Shown piece after piece: positions 33,974-43,219 of a stretch of 64,000 nt of DNA; the stretch's first letter is position 1; each line of letters starts with the position of its first letter. Made by a program: the position numbers and the translations under genes. The stretch lies in the NCBI RefSeq assembly GCF_013343715.1, contig NZ_JABUNR010000020.1, positions 19,919 through 83,918 of the forward strand. The letters are read 5' to 3'. The stretch is from Mesobacillus harenae (GTDB lineage Bacteria; Bacillota; Bacilli; Bacillales; Cytobacillaceae). The notes under the pieces were generated by a model that worked only from the letters and a program-made list of their open reading frames with translations, ran no database searches and was not told the DNA's origin.

Positions 33974-34072
33974 ATCCTACTATTACTTTAAAAAGTTGAG
34001 AACCGCCTCCCATGGCGGTTTTCATTGCTTTACATAATTCTAAAAATTTTGTCGAATGGAGGCGTTTTTATA

Positions 34073-34714
34073 ATGAAATTTTTTATTGATACAGCTAATT
34101 TAGATGAAATCCGTGAAGCCCATGCCTTAGGAGTCCTATCAGGAGTGACTACAAATCCTTCTCTCGTTGCTAAAGAAAAAAATGTTTCCTTCCATGACCG
34201 CCTGCGCGAAATCACTGAGCTTGTCTCAGGATCTGTCAGTGCCGAAGTTATTGCACTTGATGCTGAGGGTATGATAAAAGAAGGCCGTGAATTGGCCAAA
34301 ATAGCTCCAAACATTACAGTAAAAGTTCCGATGACCCCGGATGGTCTTAAAGCAGTAAACACATTTGCAAAAGAAGGAATTAAGACAAATGTAACCCTGA
34401 TCTTTAGCGCAAACCAAGCATTGCTTGCTGCAAGAGCTGGGGCCACATACGTTTCGCCGTTTGTGGGCCGTCTGGACGATATCGGCCATAATGGATTAGA
34501 ATTAATTTCTACAATCAATGAAATTTTTGCTGTCCACGGGATAGAAACAGAAATCATTGCAGCCTCAATCCGTCATCCTCAGCATGTAACAGATGCTGCA
34601 TTACGAGGTGCTGATATTGCAACTGTACCATTGAAAGTAATCATGCAGTTGTTTAACCATCCGCTTACAGACAAGGGAATCGAGGCATTCCTCGCAGATT
34701 GGAATGCCCGCTAG
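34073..34714 (+). CDS. tal: Transaldolase (fructose-6-phosphate aldolase family)
   Basis: The short transaldolase type (213 residues) of the non-oxidative pentose phosphate pathway. The N-terminus MKFFIDTANLDEIREA is diagnostic, GVTTNPSL follows, and the Schiff-base Lys is in ITVKVPMTPDG (about 83). ATG 34073 has GGAGGCG upstream, and the longer in-frame start has none. It directly follows fbaA, matching B. subtilis ywjH. Confidence 0.94.
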   Translation: MKFFIDTANLDEIREAHALGVLSGVTTNPSLVAKEKNVSFHDRLREITELVSGSVSAEVIALDAEGMIKEGRELAKIAPNITVKVPMTPDGLKAVNTFAKEGIKTNVTLIFSANQALLAARAGATYVSPFVGRLDDIGHNGLELISTINEIFAVHGIETEIIAASIRHPQHVTDAALRGADIATVPLKVIMQLFNHPLTDKGIEAFLADWNAR

Positions 34715-35166
34715 CAGGTTTCACAGGCTAGTTTTGCTCTTCTAAATTGACAAAATTTATGAGTTTTACTACATGAATACTAAAACTTCGTGTAAACTAA
34801 TAGGATAGAAAGATTTCATAGTGCGAATTTTACGTTGGTAAACTATTCCTAATCTATATCCAAACGATAGCCAATACAGCCCGAAGATTATTCGGGCTGA
34901 CTTTAAAGTATTTTAGACAAGCCTTTTTCGGTCTGAGCTGCTGCATCGTTTAAAAATCCAGCTTACTTAAAGGCATTGCGGAAGCGCCTTCACAGGAAGC
35001 ATCCTCAGCTGGACCATCATGATGCCAAGTCCATCATAACTCTTTCAAAAGGTTCCGAATCTTTTAGAAAGCAGCTTATATCTTGGAACAAGCTTGGCAA
35101 AACTTATTGCTAGTTCGCCAGCGGGAAGTGGACCATAAAACATCACGGCTTAGAAGGGAGTTACAC
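34715..35166. other. Non-coding gap between tal and murAB
   Basis: 452 bases without a supported gene. It contains a perfect stem AGCCCGAA (34878-34885) / TTCGGGCT (34891-34898) without a proper T run, and a consensus -35 TTGACA at 34747-34752 with only a weak -10 (TACATG) at 17 bp. The last roughly 240 bases before murAB could be an untranslated leader; no T-box or riboswitch core was seen. Confidence 0.5.
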
Positions 35167-36453
35167 ATGGAAAAGCTTAAGATTGCAGGCGGTTATCCTT
35201 TAAAAGGCACTGTTCGTATCAGCGGTGCAAAAAACAGCGCAGTGGCACTTATCCCTGCTACCATTTTGGCCGAATCACCAGTGACAATAGAAGGATTGCC
35301 CGAAATTTCGGATGTCCATATTTTAAAAAGCATAATGGAAGAAATTGGCGGAACAGTTGAGCTTTCGAATAACGAAATGACGGTGGATCCGTCTCAAATG
35401 ATTTCCATGCCAATGCCTAATGGTAAAGTTAAAAAGTTGAGGGCCTCTTATTACCTAATGGGAGCGATGCTTGGACGCTTTAAGAAAGCAGCAATTGGAT
35501 TGCCAGGAGGCTGTTATTTAGGTCCTCGCCCGATTGATCAGCATATTAAAGGTTTTGAAGCGCTAGGTGCGAAGGTTACCAATGAGCAAGGCGCGATTTA
35601 CCTCCGAGCAGATGAGCTGCGCGGGGCCAGAATCTATCTGGATGTGGTCAGCGTTGGTGCGACAATCAACATAATGCTTGCAGCTGTAAGGGCTAAAGGC
35701 CGTACGGTGATTGAGAACGCTGCCAAAGAGCCTGAGATTATTGATGTTGCTACGCTCCTTACCAATATGGGAGCTAAAATTAAAGGCGCCGGAACAGATG
35801 TTATCCGAATTGACGGTGTTGATGAACTTCACGGCTGCCGCCACACGATCATACCGGACAGAATCGAAGCAGGCACATACATGATCCTCGCAGCTGCAAT
35901 TGGAGACGGCATCCTGCTTGATAATGTCATTCCTCAGCATTTGGAATCACTGATTGCCAAGCTTTCTGAGGTAGGTGTCCAGGTAGAGGCAGCAGATGAT
36001 CAAATATTTGTTGGCCCAGCCCCTGTATACAAATCTGTCGATATCAAAACCTTGGTCTATCCCGGATTCCCGACCGATCTTCAGCAGCCATTTACTGCCC
36101 TGTTGACGAAAGCATCCGGATCGAGCGTAGTCACCGATACTATTTATGGTGCCCGTTTTAAGCATATTGATGAATTAAGACGGATGAATGCCAATATAAA
36201 AGTAGAGGGCAGATCTGCGATCGTTAGCGGTCCTGTTCAGCTTCAGGGAGCAAAAGTAAAAGCAAGCGATCTAAGAGCAGGGGCAGCTCTAGTAATTGCC
36301 GGTTTGATGGCAGAAGGAATCACTGAAATCACAGGGCTAGAGCATATTGACAGAGGCTACAGCCATTTGGTTGAAAAATTAACCGGCCTAGGTGCAACGG
36401 TCTGGCGCGAAAAACTGAATCAAGAAGAACAGGAACAGGTAGAAAACGCCTAA
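35167..36453 (+). CDS. murAB: UDP-GlcNAc 1-carboxyvinyltransferase (MurAB/MurZ type)
   Basis: The first committed step of peptidoglycan synthesis, transferring enolpyruvate from PEP to UDP-GlcNAc. It has 428 residues with the N-terminal KIAGGYPLKGTVRISGAKNS, and the fosfomycin-target cysteine in LPGGCYLGPRP (about residue 116). AGAAGGGAG precedes ATG 35167; the in-frame upstream ATG (35083) lacks one. The context between tal and glpX matches the second B. subtilis paralogue, murAB. glpX follows after 54 bases. Confidence 0.92.
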   Translation: MEKLKIAGGYPLKGTVRISGAKNSAVALIPATILAESPVTIEGLPEISDVHILKSIMEEIGGTVELSNNEMTVDPSQMISMPMPNGKVKKLRASYYLMGAMLGRFKKAAIGLPGGCYLGPRPIDQHIKGFEALGAKVTNEQGAIYLRADELRGARIYLDVVSVGATINIMLAAVRAKGRTVIENAAKEPEIIDVATLLTNMGAKIKGAGTDVIRIDGVDELHGCRHTIIPDRIEAGTYMILAAAIGDGILLDNVIPQHLESLIAKLSEVGVQVEAADDQIFVGPAPVYKSVDIKTLVYPGFPTDLQQPFTALLTKASGSSVVTDTIYGARFKHIDELRRMNANIKVEGRSAIVSGPVQLQGAKVKASDLRAGAALVIAGLMAEGITEITGLEHIDRGYSHLVEKLTGLGATVWREKLNQEEQEQVENA

Positions 36454-36507
36454 CCAGTAAGATAGATTCGTACTTCTGGAAACAGGAAACATGGGGGAGA
36501 GTAACCG

Positions 36508-37473
36508 ATGGAAAGAAGCTTAACAATGGAGCTAGTCCGTGTAACAGAAGCAGCTGCACTTGCTTCTGCACGCTGGATGGGCCGTGGAAAAAAAGAAGAA
36601 GCCGATGATGCAGCAACCTCAGCCATGAGAGATGTTTTCGATACAATTCCAATGAAGGGCAAAGTAGTCATTGGTGAAGGAGAAATGGATGAAGCTCCGA
36701 TGCTTTATATCGGGGAAAAGCTTGGTACAGGCTACGGACCTCGTGTGGATGTTGCCGTTGATCCGCTTGAAGGAACCAATATTGTCGCTTCGGGCGGCTG
36801 GAATGCCTTAGCTGTCTTAGCTATCGCAGATAATGGCAACTTACTTCATGCCCCTGATATGTATATGGATAAAATTGCGGTCGGACCAGAGGCAGTTGGG
36901 CTGGTCGATATTAACGCGTCGGTTCTTGATAACCTAAAAGCAGTTGCTAAAGCGAAAAACAAAGATATTGAAGATGTTGTTGCAACAGTGCTAAACCGTG
37001 AGCGTCATGCCCACATCATTTCGCAGCTTCGGGAAGCTGGCGCGCGAATCAAGCTGATCAATGATGGAGATGTGGCTGGGGCTATCAATACGGCTTTTGA
37101 CACGACCGGAGTAGATATCTTATTTGGTTCCGGCGGAGCGCCCGAAGGAGTTCTTGCGGCAGTAGCCCTTAAATGCCTTGGCGGAGAAATCCAAGGGAAA
37201 CTGATTCCTCAAAACGACGAAGAACTGATTCGCTGCCAAAAGATGGGCCTCGATGTAAATAAGATCTTGCTCATGGAGGATTTAGTCAGGGGCGACGACG
37301 CTATTTTTGCCGCTACCGGCGTTACAGATGGGGAGCTTTTAAAAGGTGTGCAATTCAAAGGTTCGTATGGACAAACTCATTCTATTGTCATGCGTGCGAA
37401 ATCAGGCACTGTCCGATTTGTTGATGGACGGCACAGCCTGAAAAAGAAACCAAACTTGGTATTCAAACCTTAA
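36508..37473 (+). CDS. glpX: Class II fructose-1,6-bisphosphatase
   Basis: A GlpX-type FBPase of 321 residues that acts in gluconeogenesis. It has the metal-binding VVIGEGEMDEAPM (about 52-64), the DPLEGT signature in VAVDPLEGTN (about 84-93) and DGDVAGAI (about 188-195). GGGGGAGAG lies before the ATG. Its neighbours are murAB and rho, as for B. subtilis ywjI. Together with fbaA and tal nearby it clusters central sugar-phosphate metabolism. Confidence 0.92.
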   Translation: MERSLTMELVRVTEAAALASARWMGRGKKEEADDAATSAMRDVFDTIPMKGKVVIGEGEMDEAPMLYIGEKLGTGYGPRVDVAVDPLEGTNIVASGGWNALAVLAIADNGNLLHAPDMYMDKIAVGPEAVGLVDINASVLDNLKAVAKAKNKDIEDVVATVLNRERHAHIISQLREAGARIKLINDGDVAGAINTAFDTTGVDILFGSGGAPEGVLAAVALKCLGGEIQGKLIPQNDEELIRCQKMGLDVNKILLMEDLVRGDDAIFAATGVTDGELLKGVQFKGSYGQTHSIVMRAKSGTVRFVDGRHSLKKKPNLVFKP

Positions 37474-37487
37474 TTCTGCCATAAGCT

Positions 37488-37525
37488 TGCTCCCTTTTTT
37501 CCTTAAATAGTAAAAAGGGAGCCTT
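37488..37525 (+). terminator. Terminator after glpX
   Basis: GCTCCCTTTTT pairs with AAAAAGGGAGC across an 11-12-nt loop. Confidence 0.75.
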
Positions 37526-37764
37526 TGCTTATCATCCTCAAAATGAACATTTCCGAGCTAATTGACTTTAAAGTTGATTAATTTTTCAACTAAAGGGTAA
37601 AATAGAAATTGTTTTTCAATCTGCCAATTTGCCCAAAACAAATTGCATAAATCTTTCCCTTAATCCTTCTAGCATTCTTCATTGGTGATTCTATCTACTT
37701 TCCATTCATACATGAATAAGCATTGCCGGAGGAATAAGAACAATTAATAAAGTGTGGTGACATA

Positions 37765-39051
37765 ATGGAACTAAATATTTCAAGCTTAGAAAATATGAAA
37801 TTAAAAGAGCTGTATGAACTTGCCCGTGAATACAAGGTTTCATATTACAGCAAACTGACAAAAAAAGAACTTATTTTTTCCATCTTAAAAGCTCGTGCCG
37901 AGCAGCAGGGTTATTTTTTTATGGAAGGTGTTCTTGAAATTATTCAATCAGAAGGCTTCGGCTTCCTGCGCCCAATTAATTATTCACCTAGTTCGGAAGA
38001 TATTTATATTTCCGCTTCACAGATCCGCCGTTTTGACTTGCGGAACGGGGATAAGGTTTCCGGAAAAGTCCGTCCTCCCAAGGAAAATGAGCGTTATTTC
38101 GGACTGCTCCAGGTTGAAGCGGTTAATGGAGATAATCCGGAGTCGGCTAAGGACCGTGTTCATTTCCCGGCGTTAACGCCACTGTACCCCGACCGCCTTA
38201 TTCCTCTAGAAACTGCTCAAAGAAACTTGTCTACAAGGATTATGGACGTTATTGCCCCCGTTGGGTTTGGACAGCGCGGCTTAATCGTCGCACCTCCTAA
38301 GGCAGGTAAAACGATGCTATTAAAGGAAATCGCCAACAGCATTACGACAAACCATCCTGAAGCAGAGCTGATTGTTCTCCTCATTGATGAACGTCCTGAA
38401 GAAGTAACCGACATAGAGCGGTCAGTTGCAGGAGATGTCGTAAGTTCGACGTTTGATGAGGTTCCTGAAAATCACATTAAAGTAGCTGAGCTTGTCCTTG
38501 AGCGTGCAATGCGCCTGGTTGAGCATAAGCGTGATGTGATTATCTTGATGGACAGCATTACTCGTTTAGCCAGAGCCTATAACCTAGTTATCCCTCCAAG
38601 CGGACGGACTTTGTCTGGCGGTATAGACCCAGCCGCATTCCATCGGCCTAAGCGTTTCTTTGGGGCTGCCAGAAATATTGAAGAAGGCGGATCGCTTACC
38701 ATTCTTGCAACAGCCCTTGTTGAAACGGGATCAAGAATGGACGATGTTATTTATGAAGAATTTAAAGGAACTGGGAATATGGAACTTCATCTGGACCGGT
38801 CTTTGGCAGAACGCCGTATTTTTCCGGCAATCGATATCCGCCGCTCAGGAACCCGAAAAGAAGAGCTTCTTATTCCAAAGTCACATCTTGATAAGCTATG
38901 GGCTATTCGCAAAACCATGTCCGATTCGCATGACTTCGCAGAAAAGTTCTTGAAGCGCTTGCGCCAGACAAAAGGGAATGAAGAATTCTTTGAGCTTCTT
39001 GGCGAAGATATGAAATCTGGACCTTCGACTAGAAAGCCATTAAGATCCTAA
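37765..39051 (+). CDS. rho: Transcription termination factor Rho
   Basis: The hexameric RNA helicase that ends transcription. The 428 residues contain the N-terminal Rho-N helical domain, a cold-shock-like RNA-binding domain (EGFGFLRP about 64-71), Walker A APPKAGKTML (about 177-186), Walker B VIILMDSITRLARAYN (about 260-275) and the R-loop ERRIFPAIDI. The ribosome binding site is modest (GTGGTGA). The leader of about 240 bases from the glpX hairpin has no clear element. Confidence 0.96.
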   Translation: MELNISSLENMKLKELYELAREYKVSYYSKLTKKELIFSILKARAEQQGYFFMEGVLEIIQSEGFGFLRPINYSPSSEDIYISASQIRRFDLRNGDKVSGKVRPPKENERYFGLLQVEAVNGDNPESAKDRVHFPALTPLYPDRLIPLETAQRNLSTRIMDVIAPVGFGQRGLIVAPPKAGKTMLLKEIANSITTNHPEAELIVLLIDERPEEVTDIERSVAGDVVSSTFDEVPENHIKVAELVLERAMRLVEHKRDVIILMDSITRLARAYNLVIPPSGRTLSGGIDPAAFHRPKRFFGAARNIEEGGSLTILATALVETGSRMDDVIYEEFKGTGNMELHLDRSLAERRIFPAIDIRRSGTRKEELLIPKSHLDKLWAIRKTMSDSHDFAEKFLKRLRQTKGNEEFFELLGEDMKSGPSTRKPLRS

Positions 39052-39156
39052 TCACTAAATTGGTAATTAAAACCATTAAAGTATAACTTGGCCTAACTTT
39101 GGCAAGGCGATTTAAGAGCATGTCCTGCATTTTAATTTTTAAGCATAAAAACTAAC

Positions 39157-39185
39157 TTGAAATATAGAGGCATGCTTGTTATAAT
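39157..39185 (+). promoter_or_regulatory. SigA promoter of rpmE
   Basis: TTGAAA (39157-39162), 17 bases, TATAAT (39180-39185). A second TATAAT at 39233-39238 lacks a good -35. Confidence 0.75.
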
Positions 39186-39283
39186 AACCTCAGTGTGTTT
39201 TTACAATTTACAGTCTCCATAGTGATGCGCTGTATAATATAACTCTGTTTCAGAATGATTCAGGGCAAAAGGAGATGAAAGTA

Positions 39284-39505
39284 ATGAAAGCAGGAATTCA
39301 TCCTAACTTTAAAACAGCAAAGGTGACTTGTGCATGCGGTAACGAATTCGAAACTGGTTCTGTTAAAGAATCAATTCGCGTTGAAACTTGCTCTGAGTGC
39401 CATCCTTTCTATACAGGACGTCAAAAATTCGCTGAAGTTGGCGGACGTGTTGACCGATTCAATAAAAAATACGGTCTTAAAGGCCAACAAGAAGAACAAG
39501 AATAA
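39284..39505 (+). CDS. rpmE: Ribosomal protein bL31 (zinc type)
   Basis: 73 residues, with MKAGIHPNF at the start and the zinc ligands in CACGNEF (about 13-19) and CSECHPFYTGRQKF (about 33-46). Four cysteines are present, so this is the zinc-containing form, not the RpmE2 form. ATG 39284 has AAAGGAG 9 bases upstream. The seven-residue C-terminal extension relative to B. subtilis (GQQEEQE) is unremarkable. Confidence 0.96.
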   Translation: MKAGIHPNFKTAKVTCACGNEFETGSVKESIRVETCSECHPFYTGRQKFAEVGGRVDRFNKKYGLKGQQEEQE

Positions 39506-39518
39506 ACTGTATGTAAAG

Positions 39519-39556
39519 AAACAGGCAAGATGCAATCTGACTTGCCTGTTTTTTAT
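39519..39556 (+). terminator. Terminator after rpmE
   Basis: AAACAGGCAAG (39519-39529) pairs with CTTGCCTGTTT (39541-39551), then T residues. Confidence 0.85.
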
Positions 39557-39608
39557 TGCAAAAATAACACATGCTGTTAATATAAAATAAAAATGTTATG
39601 AAATAAGG

Positions 39609-39673
39609 GTTGATTGGAGCGATATACGCGAGACTCCACAGGATCACCGCCCGCCCCTAGAAAAGCGAGCGAT
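39609..39673 (+). repeat. GC-rich TIR element, internally deleted copy 4
   Basis: Starts GTTGATTGGAGCGATA, keeps CGAGACTCC and GGATCACCGCCCGCCCC, and ends near AAAAGCGAGCGATTTTTT. The central part (GGGACAGG to AGGAGGCT) and the right terminal repeat are missing. Confidence 0.7.
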
Positions 39674-39825
39674 TTTTTACGACTCGTTAAAAAGTCATGA
39701 TAAAGTATTATTAATAACCATCGGTAAGGCTTGGAAATGCTCTGGAAGCACCATTATCGCTTCTGAAAGCGCTCAGCCTTAAGCAAACCGCCGATAATAC
39801 TTAGTAGGAAGGAGAGGCCGTCCTG

Positions 39826-40449
39826 ATGTATGTTATGAAACAAAGCGGCTGGGTAGAACTTATTTGCGGCAGCATGTTTTCCGGTAAATCAGAGGAACTG
39901 ATCCGCCGCGTAAAAAGAACCCATTTTGCTAAACAGGAGATTGCCGTATTCAAACCCCAGATTGACAATCGTTACAGTGAAGAATCGGTTGTTTCCCATA
40001 ATGGAGCCTCAGTAATTGCAAAACCAATTGCTCATTCCATGGAAATCTTTCAGCACATTAGTCCTGATATTGAAGTGATTGCCATAGACGAAATCCAGTT
40101 TTTTGATCAGGAAATTTTTCAGGTTGTTCAACACCTGGCTGACAGTGGATACCGTGTTATTTGTGCGGGACTTGATCAGGATTTCCGCGGAGAACCTTTC
40201 GGACAAGTACCAGCTTTGATGGCTATTGCTGAATTAGTAACCAAACTCCAGGCTGTCTGTGCTGTTTGCGGATCGCCCGCCAGCAGAACCCAGCGACTAA
40301 TTGATGGATTGCCAGCCTCTTACGATGATCCCATCATTCTTGTCGGCGCTTCTGAAGCATATGAACCACGCTGCCGCCATCACCACGAGGTGCCCAAGTC
40401 TCCGAATGAACTTGATGTTAAAACGACAATTAGCCGATCTGTGACATAA
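39826..40449 (+). CDS. tdk: Thymidine kinase
   Basis: A type II thymidine kinase of 207 residues for thymidine salvage. Walker A is GSMFSGKSEEL (about 16-26), Walker B IDEIQFFD (about 87-94), and the lasso-domain zinc ligands begin CAVCGSP (about 146-152), with a further Cys/His cluster CRHHHE (about 186-191). AGGAAGGAGAGG lies 9 bases before ATG 39826. The position between rpmE and prfA is conserved. Confidence 0.95.
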   Translation: MYVMKQSGWVELICGSMFSGKSEELIRRVKRTHFAKQEIAVFKPQIDNRYSEESVVSHNGASVIAKPIAHSMEIFQHISPDIEVIAIDEIQFFDQEIFQVVQHLADSGYRVICAGLDQDFRGEPFGQVPALMAIAELVTKLQAVCAVCGSPASRTQRLIDGLPASYDDPIILVGASEAYEPRCRHHHEVPKSPNELDVKTTISRSVT

Positions 40450-40591
40450 TCATTGTCTTTGGCCATACTTACTTTAGAACCTGCTTTGTTGGAAAAGCGG
40501 GTTTTTTAATGTCATTCCAACGACAACAATCCCTTATTTTGGCGGACAAGAAACCTTCCTTTCAGGACAACCTATGAATGGAGGTGGGAAA

Positions 40592-41029
40592 ATGAAACTG
40601 TGTTTAACGGTTTTATCTTTAATGTTGGCTCTTCTATCTGGCTGCGCTGGAAATACGGATAACGCCTATAATGACGAAGACCGGAATGGAACTCAGCTTT
40701 TTAATGCAGAGGATGCACGAAGAGACGCTAACCAGGAAACAAGAGATTGGCAAATGAGTGATCAAAATCCGAATTTCATCAATATGAGCGGGGGCAGGCA
40801 TGACCGCAGTCTTGATGTTGATAAGGCCCGGCAGACAGTTTCCCAAATAGAGGGGTATGAGCCAGGGCAGGTATGGATAACAGGAAACGTGCTTCAGGTT
40901 ACTGTATTTAAAGAAGGCCATTTCCATGAGAGGGATCGCGCTCGATCTCAAAGAGAGCTCGAACGTCTGCTCACAAAAGCACTTCCCCGTTATCATATTG
41001 AAGTTACGGTTCAGGAAGATCAAATTTAG
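40592..41029 (+). CDS. Predicted lipoprotein of unknown function
   Basis: 145 residues with a signal peptide of Lys, hydrophobic core and lipobox LLSGC (Cys near residue 18). The mature part is hydrophilic and contains a beta/alpha-like stretch (QVWITGNVLQVTVF, then an Arg/Glu-rich helix). This is vaguely like YhcN/YlaJ sporulation lipoproteins, but not enough to name it. ATG 40592 is preferred, with GGAGGTGG upstream; ATG 40574 would put charged residues before the signal. A tight terminator overlaps its stop codon. Confidence 0.75.
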   Translation: MKLCLTVLSLMLALLSGCAGNTDNAYNDEDRNGTQLFNAEDARRDANQETRDWQMSDQNPNFINMSGGRHDRSLDVDKARQTVSQIEGYEPGQVWITGNVLQVTVFKEGHFHERDRARSQRELERLLTKALPRYHIEVTVQEDQI

Positions 41030-41056
41030 CATGCTCCCAGTCTGAGCATGCTTTTT
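41028..41056 (+). terminator. Terminator after the lipoprotein gene
   Basis: AGCATGCTC (41028-41036) pairs with GAGCATGCT (41044-41052), then TTTTT. Confidence 0.85.
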
Positions 41057-41079
41057 ACATATGTCACATATTTTTGATT

Positions 41080-41108
41080 TTGACGAAGCTTTTCACCTAT
41101 ACTATAAT
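41080..41108 (+). promoter_or_regulatory. SigA promoter of prfA-prmC
   Basis: TTGACG (41080-41085), 17 bases, TATAAT (41103-41108), about 80 bases before the prfA start. Confidence 0.8.
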
Positions 41109-41190
41109 TAGAATGTTATGGACCAGAAAAAATGTTGGTTTTTTCGGCAAAAGCCGTTTTACCCTTCAATAAAATTTGAGGTGAAGAATT

Positions 41191-42267
41191 GTGTTTGATC
41201 GTCTTCAAGCTGTTGAGGATCGCTATGAAAGATTAAATGAACTTTTGAGCGACCCTGATATTGTTAACAATACAAATAAATTGCGTGAATACTCCAAAGA
41301 GCAATCAGATATACAGGAAACAGTGGAGGTATACCGCGAGTACAAGGCTGCCAGTGAACAATTCCAAGATGCACGCGCCATGCTCGATGAAAAAATGGAT
41401 GCTGATATGCGCGAGATGGTAAAGGAAGAAGTTGGTGAACTCGAAGAACAAATTGAAGAGCTTAAGGCTCGCCTGAAAATTCTTCTAATTCCCAAAGACC
41501 CTAATGATGATAAAAGCGTTATCATGGAAATTCGTGGTGCTGCAGGCGGAGATGAGGCTGCCTTGTTTGCTGGCGACCTCTACCGGATGTACACACGCTA
41601 TGCAGAGTCCCAGGGCTGGAAAACGGAAGTTATTGAAGCTAGCTCAACGGGTGTCGGCGGCTTTAAAGAAATAATTTTTATGATCAATGGAAATGGAGCC
41701 TTCTCTAAACTAAAGTTTGAGAATGGCGCCCACCGTGTCCAACGGGTACCGGAAACAGAATCAGGAGGCCGAATTCATACTTCAACTGCAACGGTTGCTT
41801 GTCTTCCTGAAGCAGAAGAAGTTGAAGTGGAACTCCATGATAAAGACATTCGTTTCGATGCGTTTGCCTCAAGCGGAGCGGGTGGACAGAGTGTTAACAC
41901 GACAATGTCGGCTGTTCGTTTAACGCATATTCCAACCGGAATCGTGGTTTCCTGCCAGGATGAAAAATCCCAGCATAAAAATAAAGACAAGGCGATGAAG
42001 GTTCTTCGAGCACGCGTATACGATAAATTTCAGCGTGAAGCGCAGGCGGAGTATGATGAAGTTCGTAAATCGGCTGTTGGTACAGGTGACCGCTCCGAGC
42101 GTATTCGTACCTACAATTTTCCCCAAAACCGTGTAACAGACCACCGTATTGGTTTGACGATCCAAAAGCTTGACCAAATTCTTCAAGGGAAGCTCGAGGA
42201 ATTTGTCGATGCATTGATAATGGAAGATCAATCCGAGAAGCTAAAGAACGCAACTGATGGAGATTAA
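41191..42267 (+). CDS. prfA: Peptide chain release factor 1
   Basis: RF1 recognises UAA and UAG stop codons. The 358-residue protein has the catalytic GGQ in SGAGGQSVN (about 228-236). The codon-recognition region should lie in HTSTATVACLPE, with the RF1-type tripeptide nearby. The start is GTG 41191 with GAGGTGAAG upstream. It overlaps prmC by 11 bases, matching their functional link. Confidence 0.96.
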   Translation: MFDRLQAVEDRYERLNELLSDPDIVNNTNKLREYSKEQSDIQETVEVYREYKAASEQFQDARAMLDEKMDADMREMVKEEVGELEEQIEELKARLKILLIPKDPNDDKSVIMEIRGAAGGDEAALFAGDLYRMYTRYAESQGWKTEVIEASSTGVGGFKEIIFMINGNGAFSKLKFENGAHRVQRVPETESGGRIHTSTATVACLPEAEEVEVELHDKDIRFDAFASSGAGGQSVNTTMSAVRLTHIPTGIVVSCQDEKSQHKNKDKAMKVLRARVYDKFQREAQAEYDEVRKSAVGTGDRSERIRTYNFPQNRVTDHRIGLTIQKLDQILQGKLEEFVDALIMEDQSEKLKNATDGD

Positions 42268-43126
42268 TTGGAAGATTTTTGAGGCCCTGAACTGGGCTTC
42301 TTCTTTTTTAAAAGAAAAGAATCGTGATGAAAATGCTGGAGAGCTGTTACTCCGCCATTTTACGGAGTTAGGCAGGGCCCAGCTATTTGCTGAGCTTAGG
42401 TCAGAGCTTAACGCGGAGGCAGCGGAAAAATTCCGTCAAGCTGTTATTAAACATGGGGAAGGGACACCGATTCAATATATCATCGGCAGCGAGGAGTTTT
42501 ACGGCCGGCTGTTTACTGTCAGTCCGGCTGTTTTGATTCCTCGACCAGAAACTGAAGAGCTTGTTTTGGGAACACTGAACAGAATTCAGTCTTTTTTCGG
42601 CGGACCAGAAAAATTGCGGCTTGCTGATATTGGTACAGGAAGCGGAGCGATCGCCGTCACGCTAAAGGTAGAGGAGCCACTGTTAACGGTTACAGCCACC
42701 GATCTATCCGCTGACGCTCTTTCAGTTGCTAAAGAAAATGCAAAAGCACTAGAGGCAGAGGTAGGTTTTTTGCAGGGAGACCTGCTGAATCCAATTAAAC
42801 AATTAGGTGAAAAATTGGATATTGTTATTTCAAATCCTCCGTACATTCCCAATCAGGACAGGGAGTGGATGTCTGAGGTCGTTACTGACCATGAGCCCCA
42901 TCTTGCCCTATTTGCAGGCAATGATGGCCTCGATCTTTACAGGCGTTTTATGGACGATCTTCCTCATGTCCTGCAGCCGAAAGCACTTGTCTGCTTTGAG
43001 ATTGGCACTGGACAGGGCGAAGCTGTAGCAGGACTGCTTACAAGCACCTTTCCAAAAGCTAAAGTAGAAGTCGTGAACGACATTAATGGCAGAGACCGGA
43101 TGGTGTATGCTGAAATTACAATGTAA
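42257..43126 (+). CDS. prmC: Release factor glutamine methyltransferase
   Basis: Methylates the Gln of the GGQ motif in release factors. It has 289 residues, with SAM-binding LADIGTGSGAIAV (about 117-129) and the substrate-Gln motif NPPYIP (Asn about 193). The N-terminal helical domain carries PIQYIIGSEEFYG and LIPRPETEEL. Its start lies inside the end of prfA, so translation is coupled; no strong separate ribosome binding site is seen. Confidence 0.94.
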   Translation: MEINWKIFEALNWASSFLKEKNRDENAGELLLRHFTELGRAQLFAELRSELNAEAAEKFRQAVIKHGEGTPIQYIIGSEEFYGRLFTVSPAVLIPRPETEELVLGTLNRIQSFFGGPEKLRLADIGTGSGAIAVTLKVEEPLLTVTATDLSADALSVAKENAKALEAEVGFLQGDLLNPIKQLGEKLDIVISNPPYIPNQDREWMSEVVTDHEPHLALFAGNDGLDLYRRFMDDLPHVLQPKALVCFEIGTGQGEAVAGLLTSTFPKAKVEVVNDINGRDRMVYAEITM

Positions 43127-43127
43127 G

Positions 43128-43158
43128 AGAGCAGCTCAACTAACGAGCTGCTCTTTCT
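43128..43158 (+). terminator. Terminator after prmC
   Basis: AGAGCAGCTC (43128-43137) pairs with GAGCTGCTCT (43145-43154), then TTT. Confidence 0.8.
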
Positions 43159-43219
43159 AGTTTTGAAAGCACAATTTTTCGGGCGACTCAAAAAAACAAG
43201 TGAATTAGGTAGGTCTTGA

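Noticed and set aside
34920..35166. Possible T-box or riboswitch before murAB
   Set aside because: No AGGGTGGNACCGCG box, specifier loop or terminator pair could be found.
40361..40391. Apparent loss of a zinc-ligand Cys in tdk (CRHHHE)
   Set aside because: His can replace Cys as a ligand and the rest of the enzyme is intact, so this looks like normal variation.
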